From: Caldifarciminota bacterium RBG_13_43_14
GTDB taxonomy: Bacteria > Hydrothermota > Tepidihabitantia > SM23-42
NCBI GenBank assembly: GCA_001771735.1
Contig: MEUM01000015.1
Location: forward strand, 10,053-15,517
DNA length: 5,465 nucleotides
Direction of reading: 5' to 3'
Shown: piece after piece, positions 1 through 3,867 of the stretch
Numbering within the stretch: the stretch's first letter is position 1
Layout of the letters: every line of letters begins with the position of its first letter
The notes under the pieces: generated by a model
What the model was told of the DNA's origin: nothing
Seen by the model: only the letters and a program-made list of their open reading frames with translations
Database searches by the model: none
Translations under genes and position numbers: made by a program

Positions 1-153
1 ATAAACAAAGGCAAGGATGGATTCACTGAGGCTTCAGCAGCAAGAATTCTTAAATCGGTTGGACTTACACCAACCGAGATAGCTAAGATCCTCGGGAAGA
101 AATCAGCAACCAACGTTGCCCCTTATCTTTACCCTAAGAAACCAAACAATTAG
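1..153 (+). CDS. Small helix-turn-helix protein, 5'-partial (first of three paralogues)
   Basis: The reading frame is open from the first base to TAG at 151-153, giving 50 residues with no start visible, so the N-terminus lies outside the window. The visible part has an HTH pattern: a helix ending in ILKSVGL, then TPTEIAKILGKK, then a putative recognition helix SATNVAPYL and a lysine-rich tail. This resembles sigma-70 region 4 or other short tri-helical HTH domains and aligns without large gaps to the next two proteins (GL-EIAKIL here, GM-AIADVL and GF-EIAEFL there). DNA binding is inferred from the fold pattern; no target can be named. Its stop codon lies inside the ribosome binding site of the following gene, which suggests translational coupling. 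Confidence 0.7.
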   Translation: MNKGKDGFTEASAARILKSVGLTPTEIAKILGKKSATNVAPYLYPKKPNN

Positions 154-156
154 GAG
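152..156 (+). promoter_or_regulatory. Ribosome binding site overlapping the upstream stop codon
   Basis: AGGAG lies 8 nt before the ATG at 165 and shares two bases with the TAG stop of the preceding gene. This fixes the start of the second HTH gene and suggests that terminating ribosomes re-initiate there. Confidence 0.7.
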
Positions 157-164
157 TCACAAAT

Positions 165-386
165 ATGCCAAGATCAACGGATGAACAAATTCTAGAGAAG
201 CTTGACCAGATACTCCGCGTCCTCAGTATTCAAGTTGGTACTGACAAGAGCATCACTGAACGGGCGAGACTGCTCAAATTAGCTGGGATGGAGAATCAGG
301 CAATTGCCGACGTTCTAAACACCTCCATTGAGACGGTAAGAACGCTTACCTCAAACCTTCGCACCAAATCGAAGAAACGGAGATAA
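165..386 (+). CDS. Small helix-turn-helix protein (second paralogue, 73 aa)
   Basis: A 73-residue basic protein. Residues about 6-25 form a probable amphipathic or coiled helix (DEQILEKLDQILRVL), which could dimerise. Residues about 32-65 are an HTH of sigma-70 region 4 type: ERARLLKLAGM, then NQAIADVLNTS, then ETVRTLTSNL. The tail is strongly basic (KSKKRR). It starts at ATG behind AGGAG and ends 3 nt before the next gene. A role as a DNA-binding regulator, for example an antitoxin or autorepressor of the operon, follows from its size and its place before a HEPN gene but is inferred. I do not recognise a named family. Confidence 0.8.
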   Translation: MPRSTDEQILEKLDQILRVLSIQVGTDKSITERARLLKLAGMENQAIADVLNTSIETVRTLTSNLRTKSKKRR

Positions 387-389
387 CCC

Positions 390-602
390 ATGGACGCTAC
401 AAACGATCGAATCGAGCGATTACTTGCTCTGATGCTTCTCCAATTAATGAAAGGGACCCCCCAGAAGGAAAAGGTTATCCAGCTAAACACGGCGGGGTTT
501 TCAAATGTTGAGATCGCGGAATTCCTGAAGACCTCTCCTTCAGTTGTTGCTACCTTGCTTTACCAATCAAAGAAATCAGGCAGGCCAAAGAAGCGGAAGT
601 AG
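390..602 (+). CDS. Small helix-turn-helix protein (third paralogue, 70 aa)
   Basis: A 70-residue protein with the same plan as the gene before it. An N-terminal helix (RIERLLALMLLQLM) is followed by an HTH at about residues 26-60 (VIQLNTAGF, NVEIAEFLKTS, SVVATLLYQS) and a very basic end (GRPKKRK). GGAG at 379-382 sits 7 nt before the ATG and inside the end of the upstream gene; the stop is 3 nt before the GTG of the HEPN gene. Pattern identity to its neighbour (LxxAGxxNxxIAxxLxTSxxxVxxL) shows that the two are diverged duplicates. The basic tail could contact DNA or RNA. Function is not known from sequence; regulation of, or partnership with, the HEPN protein is inferred. Confidence 0.8.
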   Translation: MDATNDRIERLLALMLLQLMKGTPQKEKVIQLNTAGFSNVEIAEFLKTSPSVVATLLYQSKKSGRPKKRK

Positions 603-605
603 CTT

Positions 606-1118
606 GTGCCCTCAACTGCAGATTTTCGCCTGTCGAAGTTCGACTCAAACTCCGTGGGCAGGTCTGGTAAATTTATCGGACGCCAAACATACTGGAAGCT
701 TTATAGCATAGAGAACATCTTCAGAGTTGTTATCCACTCAGTGTTGTCTGCTCAGTTGCTACCAAATGATTGGTGGATGGTCGCAGTGGACACTGGCATC
801 CAGAAGAAGGCTCAATCTTTCCAGAGCAACTACGTCAAGAAATCCTGGCACGGAAAGCCTGGAAGCCACTCCATTTATTACATTGACCTAAAAGATTTAA
901 ATGAGATAATCCGCGCAAATGCAAACCTTTTCCTACCAGTGATCCCTGATTTGGATAAATGGATGGTTGGCATCGAAGAGCTAAGATTACCGAGGAATGT
1001 CGTGGCGCATATGAATTTCCCAAACAATACGGACATGAAACGAATTGACGTATTTCACGACGATTGTGTCACTCTAATCACAGTTGTCGAGAACAAGATC
1101 GCATTACTGATTCCATAA
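606..1118 (+). CDS. Swt1-type HEPN domain protein, probable RNase
   Basis: A 170-residue protein with a GTG start; GGAAG at 595-599 lies 6 nt upstream and there are only 3 nt after the previous stop. Residues about 28-140 fit the HEPN fold as found in Swt1-like proteins. The first helix is YWKLYSIENIFRVVIHSVL, with WW at 56-57. A later helix leads into R130-N-V-V-A-H135, matching the RxxxxH (RNxxxH) motif that forms the composite active site of dimeric HEPN ribonucleases. Arg, the following polar Asn and His are all present, so it is probably catalytically competent. HEPN proteins commonly act as toxins in toxin-antitoxin and phage-defence systems by cutting RNA. The linked HTH genes and the attC-like site just downstream favour an accessory role. 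There are no membrane segments. The family is fairly sure; substrate and trigger are unknown. Confidence 0.8.
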   Translation: MPSTADFRLSKFDSNSVGRSGKFIGRQTYWKLYSIENIFRVVIHSVLSAQLLPNDWWMVAVDTGIQKKAQSFQSNYVKKSWHGKPGSHSIYYIDLKDLNEIIRANANLFLPVIPDLDKWMVGIEELRLPRNVVAHMNFPNNTDMKRIDVFHDDCVTLITVVENKIALLIP

Positions 1119-1131
1119 GGCAGACGGCTCC

Positions 1132-1266
1132 ACATAACACGGCAAACAACGACGCTGAAATGAAAAGCCACAGAAATTAAGGCTTCGATCAACACTTGTG
1201 CTCCACGACAAATTGATCTATTTGTAGTTCGCAAAAGCGCTGCGTTGTTTGCCTAGACGTTATACG
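1132..1266 (+). mobile_element. attC-like recombination site (integron cassette end)
   Basis: This imperfect inverted repeat begins 13 nt after the HEPN stop. The outer cores are ACATAAC (1132-1138, R''-like) and GTTATAC (1259-1265, R'-like). Each departs from the RYYYAAC/GTTRRRY consensus at one base, but at mirrored positions, so ATAAC and GTTAT stay complementary. The inner arms GGCAAACAACG (1141-1151) and CGTTGTTTGCC (1243-1253) are a perfect 11-bp match, extended by CGCT (1153-1156) with AGCG (1236-1239) past an A versus CTG bulge. Unpaired spacers are AC on the left and TAGAC on the right. A loop of about 80 nt holds smaller hairpins. Length, bulge, spacers and position right behind a stop codon are those of a long attC. 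No integrase is visible, so this could be an integron array or an integrase-less attC cluster. Confidence 0.7.
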
Positions 1267-1297
1267 TAATCGGGCCTTGGCGAATAAAAGGATAGCC

Positions 1298-1396
1298 GTG
1301 CCACTGATCAAAAGTGCCAGTTTTGGCATAATCGCTGTCGCTCGCAACTTCGTTTATCCGCAAACGTCAGCCGCTCATTGCCGGACAAAAAAATGA
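1298..1396 (+). CDS. Possible 32-aa peptide after the attC-like site
   Basis: A GTG start has AAGGA (1288-1292) 5 nt upstream, a good ribosome binding site. The peptide has a mildly hydrophobic stretch (ASFGIIAVA) and ends in RTKK; its TGA overlaps the ATG of the next short ORF (ATGA, 1393-1396). Nothing in it is recognisable. An ORF of this length is common by chance, so the call rests only on the binding site, the overlap and its position as the first ORF of a would-be cassette. Confidence 0.22.
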   Translation: MPLIKSASFGIIAVARNFVYPQTSAAHCRTKK

Positions 1397-1518
1397 ATCT
1401 GACAACTATTCTCATAAATATTTTTGCTTTCTTCCAAGACAGTAAAAAAGCGATTCAATCGCTAAAGGTCGCGGTTAAATCATTAAATATTGCCGAGGGA
1501 TTTATTAACAAACTCTAA
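1393..1518 (+). CDS. Possible 41-aa peptide overlapping the previous ORF
   Basis: The ATG overlaps the preceding stop as ATGA, an arrangement typical of translational coupling. The peptide starts with a hydrophobic segment (LTTILINIFAFF) and continues as a lysine-containing amphipathic stretch (SKKAIQSLKVAVKSL). Small membrane-active peptides look like this, but so do chance ORFs in AT-rich DNA. A likely minus-strand terminator hairpin (1449-1463) lies inside it, which counts against real coding. No family is recognised. Confidence 0.22.
   Translation: MNLTTILINIFAFFQDSKKAIQSLKVAVKSLNIAEGFINKL
1443..1463 (-). terminator. Possible Rho-independent terminator of the minus-strand operon
   Basis: On the minus strand AGCGAT, loop TGA, ATCGCT forms a 6-bp stem followed at once by a run of T (the complement of A at 1444-1449). 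It lies about 180 nt past the transporter stop, in the right direction to end that transcript. The stem is short and only half GC, so the call is tentative; the palindrome at 1535-1580 lies between and could also halt transcription. Confidence 0.4.
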
Positions 1519-1534
1519 CGGGGCGGGCTCGACA

Positions 1535-1580
1535 AATCCCCCTCATTCCCCCTTTTCTAAAGGGGGACAAAAGGGGGATT
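1535..1580. repeat. C-run/G-run palindrome (REP-like hairpin)
   Basis: The outer arms AATCCCCCT (1535-1543) and AGGGGGATT (1572-1580) are a perfect 9-bp inverted repeat. The inner arms CCCCCTTT (1548-1555) and AAAGGGGG (1559-1566) are a perfect 8-bp repeat around a TCT loop. CATT and ACAAA form an internal bulge. The element also contains direct repeats of CCCCCT. Palindromes of this look occur as dispersed intergenic repeats in many bacterial genomes; whether it is dispersed here cannot be seen from one copy. It sits 63 nt past the transporter stop and may protect or terminate that mRNA. Confidence 0.75.
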
Positions 1581-1643
1581 ACCAAGGTCTATCACTGCAA
1601 ACTATACGAATGGCATTGAATACGCTGTTTCGCATAATGTGTA

Positions 1644-2819
1644 TCAACGCCGTCGCATTGAAATCAATACAATACTTGCCGGTATCAAAAGCAACGCGAT
1701 CAATGAGTATCCGCTGATCCGGTAACTGCCGAGCAATTTGTCGTATAAAAAACCGCCGATTATCGGTCCGATCATCGATCCGATATTGCTCATCATATTC
1801 AATTTTCCAACATTCGTTCCGGATTCACTGTTATCACTGGTGGCATATGATCTTGAAAGCGGCAGAAAAGAACTTATCGCCATCCGCAATATGAAATATA
1901 CAATAATGAATATTAACAATGATCGGGCAAAAGGAAGGGCAATGGCGGACACAAAACAAGGTATAAGAATGAACCACAACGAATTTTTTATTCCAATCGA
2001 GTCGGTAAGATGAGATGCACCATACATAGCCAGCATGGATAATCCATCCAACAACAATAAAAGGATCGCTATTGAAAGTGTACTCAAACCAAAATACTCA
2101 TTAATGTAGACAAGTGATATCGGGGCCATTGCCATCATTGCGCCAAAGACGAAGGCAAGCACGAATATTATTACAGGTGATCGACCCTCGCCTTTGCGCC
2201 TATCTCGATCCGGCGGGACGGCCGGCAATTTAGTACTTATGATCAACCCGATTATTAATATAAATCCAGCCGCAGCAAAAGCCAGTTTGAATGAATTCGG
2301 TTCCTCTAAGCCGAAATATACCGCGATTATTAATATGAAGCTCAAAAACAAACGACTCAAAAGCGCCCCGAATCGCCCCATTATTTGATAAAGTGAGAGC
2401 GCCCGGGTCCGGTACTTCGGAGATGAAAACTCAACGACCATGATCTGGGCGATCGGCCAGATAAAACCAGAACATATTCCCTGCCCGAAACGCATTATCA
2501 ATAATCCATAATAATTTCTGATCAATATATAACTCAGGGTTATTAAACACAAAAAAATGAATCCGATCTGGATAAAAATCCTGCGCTTTTGCCAGTGATC
2601 AGATACACGACCGATCACATATGAAGCTGCCGCCCGCGCGATCATAAAACCCGAGGTCAACAGACCGACTTCAAAACCGGACGCACCAAGGATCCGGGCA
2701 AAGATCGGTATAAGCGGCTCAAAAAGAACATGCCCGAGCATGCCCAGACTGGCAAGTGAGTAGACAAGAATAAGATTTCTGGTCAGTAAATTACTTTTGA
2801 AATCAGAAAATGGTTTCAC
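1644..2819 (-). CDS. Major facilitator superfamily transporter
   Basis: A 391-residue inner-membrane protein with about 12 hydrophobic helices, near residues 14-34, 50-70, 80-100, 103-125, 145-167, 176-196, 215-237, 246-266, 281-299, 300-318, 340-358 and 368-388. The long charged loop at 197-214 (PPDRDRRKGEGR) divides the two halves. The MFS motif A between helices 2 and 3 is present as G70-RVSD74-HWQKRR, and RFGQGICSGF follows in helix 4. The start is GTG at 2817-2819: a TAA lies directly upstream in frame and the next Met is residue 27, inside helix 1. No clear ribosome binding site is visible, so translation may depend on coupling to the cysteine synthase, whose stop is 16 nt upstream. The substrate cannot be told; linkage to cysteine synthesis makes efflux of a sulfur or amino-acid compound a guess only. 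Confidence 0.85.
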   Translation of the reverse strand: MKPFSDFKSNLLTRNLILVYSLASLGMLGHVLFEPLIPIFARILGASGFEVGLLTSGFMIARAAASYVIGRVSDHWQKRRIFIQIGFIFLCLITLSYILIRNYYGLLIMRFGQGICSGFIWPIAQIMVVEFSSPKYRTRALSLYQIMGRFGALLSRLFLSFILIIAVYFGLEEPNSFKLAFAAAGFILIIGLIISTKLPAVPPDRDRRKGEGRSPVIIFVLAFVFGAMMAMAPISLVYINEYFGLSTLSIAILLLLLDGLSMLAMYGASHLTDSIGIKNSLWFILIPCFVSAIALPFARSLLIFIIVYFILRMAISSFLPLSRSYATSDNSESGTNVGKLNMMSNIGSMIGPIIGGFLYDKLLGSYRISGYSLIALLLIPASIVLISMRRR

Positions 2820-2835
2820 TTATGCGGTTAAAAAT

Positions 2836-3744
2836 CTAAGGGGGGCATTTAGCACAGAAGGAACGGAATAATTTTGTGCTTAAATATCGATCACCCCGAT
2901 CCGGCAATATAACAACGATTATCCCACTCTCCATTCTTTGGGCATAACGTAATGCACCGGCAACGGCTGCACCACTGGACATCCCGACAAATAATCCTTC
3001 TTGAGTAGCCAAAATACGGGTCGTCTCAAAGGCCTCATCATCTTCGACCATTATCTTGCCGCCCAGCATCGAAGCATCATATATCGCTGGTACTATGGAT
3101 TCGCCCATGTTCTTCAATCCCTGAATTGTATGACCCGGCAGAGGTTCAACGCCAATGATCTTAACTGACGGCTTTTTTTCTTTGAAATAACGCGCCAATC
3201 CCATCAACGTGCCGGTCGTACCCATGCCCGCGACGATATGATCAACACGACCGCAAGTTTGGGCAAATATTTCGGGCCCGGTTGTTTCATAATGAGCAAG
3301 GATATTGGCGGTATTGCTAAACTGATTAGGCATATAAAATTTACCCGGCTCATTGCCGATTATTTTGTTTGCCATTCTGATCGCGCCATCGGTCCCTTCG
3401 CTCGCTGAGGTAAGCGTGACGTCGGCTCCGAACGCCTGAAGTATATGCTGTCTTTCGGTTGACACACACTCGGGCATTAGCAATTTAACTTTATAACCAA
3501 GGGCCGCACCGATCATGGCCAGCGCGATGCCGGTATTCCCCGATGTCGGTTCAAGTATCACCACTTCATGGGTAAGTTCACCCGAATCAACTGCGCTTTT
3601 GATCATATAATAGGCAGCACGGTCCTTTACTGATCCGCCTGGATTGCATCCTTCAAGCTTTGCGAAGATCTTAACCCGTGATAGCTTATTATGATTAGCA
3701 AGCTCGACCAAAGGAGTATTGCCAATACTGGAGAGCACGCTCAT
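2836..3744 (-). CDS. cysM: Cysteine synthase, CysM type (PLP-dependent)
   Basis: A 302-residue cytoplasmic fold-type II pyridoxal-phosphate enzyme, close to the CysM length of about 303. It joins an activated serine (O-acetylserine, perhaps O-phosphoserine) with sulfide or thiosulfate. Visible motifs are the PLP lysine K40 in NPGGSVKDR, the substrate loop PTSGNTG at 66-72, NQF at 140-142, the phosphate-binding GMGTTGT at 173-179, GMSSGAA at 254-260 and DRGDRYLST at 282-290. Residues 208-223 (IQGLKNM through VPAIYD) resemble CysM-type enzymes more than CysK. A strong SD fixes the ATG start. It precedes the transporter by 16 nt, and a promoter-like sequence lies in the gap behind the kinase gene. 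Oddities are a C-terminal CAKC and a six-base G run (plus strand) at the 3' end. CysK or a cystathionine beta-synthase catalytic core are the alternatives; the family itself is nearly certain. Confidence 0.93.
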   Translation of the reverse strand: MSVLSSIGNTPLVELANHNKLSRVKIFAKLEGCNPGGSVKDRAAYYMIKSAVDSGELTHEVVILEPTSGNTGIALAMIGAALGYKVKLLMPECVSTERQHILQAFGADVTLTSASEGTDGAIRMANKIIGNEPGKFYMPNQFSNTANILAHYETTGPEIFAQTCGRVDHIVAGMGTTGTLMGLARYFKEKKPSVKIIGVEPLPGHTIQGLKNMGESIVPAIYDASMLGGKIMVEDDEAFETTRILATQEGLFVGMSSGAAVAGALRYAQRMESGIIVVILPDRGDRYLSTKLFRSFCAKCPP

Positions 3745-3750
3745 ATGTTT

Positions 3751-3758
3751 TCACCTCC
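3751..3758 (-). promoter_or_regulatory. Strong Shine-Dalgarno of the cysteine synthase gene
   Basis: The minus strand reads GGAGGTGA, nearly the full anti-SD complement, 6 nt before the ATG at 3742-3744. This settles the start and predicts efficient translation. Confidence 0.9.
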
Positions 3759-3786
3759 GAGTTTCTTGCTTTGTTTTTTAATATTG

Positions 3787-3814
3787 ATTCTATTTACGAA
3801 CCGCTGAAAGTCAA
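3787..3814 (-). promoter_or_regulatory. Sigma-70-like promoter for cysM and the transporter
   Basis: On the minus strand, TTGACT (3809-3814) and TAGAAT (3787-3792) are separated by 16 nt, each one base from the TTGACA/TATAAT consensus. The predicted transcript would start near 3780, leaving a leader of about 35 nt that includes the strong SD. The -35 box lies within an inverted repeat (3806-3823). The promoter call is from sequence only. Confidence 0.55.
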
Positions 3815-3823
3815 GGGACTTCC
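3806..3823. repeat. Inverted repeat overlapping the -35 box
   Basis: GAAAGTC (3806-3812) and GACTTCC (3817-3823) form a 7-bp stem with one G-T wobble and a 4-nt loop. There is no T run behind it on the minus strand, so it is a poor terminator for the kinase gene. Its overlap with the predicted -35 hexamer would suit a repressor or activator site. Confidence 0.4.
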
Positions 3824-3839
3824 TGCCATCTATTGTCTG

Positions 3840-3867
3840 TATTCTGTTATCCGTTATCTTTTATCTG
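3840..3867. repeat. Four tandem heptamers, TTATCTG type
   Basis: TATTCTG, TTATCCG, TTATCTT and TTATCTG follow each other without gaps; a looser copy (TATTGTCTG) precedes them. On the minus strand the unit is CAGATAA, and the first unit in that direction supplies the end and TAA stop of the kinase gene. The array fills the start of the kinase-cysM gap. Confidence 0.6.

Larger units (their letters stand above)
1267..1643. other. Intergenic stretch without a confident gene
   Basis: This region lies between the attC-like site and the stop of the minus-strand transporter. It contains two doubtful short ORFs, a 5-bp hairpin (TGCCA 1315-1319, TGGCA 1324-1328), a possible minus-strand terminator at 1443-1463 and a C-run/G-run palindrome at 1535-1580. 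I see no tRNA or rRNA. If the attC reading is right, recombination would cut within GTT at 1259-1261, and this stretch is either a short next cassette or the chromosomal flank of the array. I recognise nothing in 1581-1643. Confidence 0.6.

Noticed and set aside
296..490. Minus-strand ORF of 64 codons opposite the two complete HTH genes
   Set aside because: It lies antisense to two well-supported genes with good ribosome binding sites and shows no domain pattern.
835..1023. Minus-strand ORF of 62 codons opposite the HEPN gene
   Set aside because: It is a shadow of the HEPN coding frame, with no start signal or recognisable motif.
1..1280. CRISPR array or transposon ends as an explanation of the repeats near 1132-1266
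   Set aside because: There is one inverted repeat pair only, with no regular spacer-repeat series, no transposase and no target-site duplication visible; the attC layout explains it better.
1490..1717. Plus-strand ORF of 75 codons across the palindrome and into the transporter end
   Set aside because: It translates the C-run/G-run palindrome into Pro/Gly-rich sequence and overlaps the end of the transporter gene antisense; it is an artefact of the repeat.
3806..3823. Rho-independent terminator of the kinase gene
   Set aside because: The 7-bp stem has no T run behind it on the minus strand, and it overlaps a promoter element instead.
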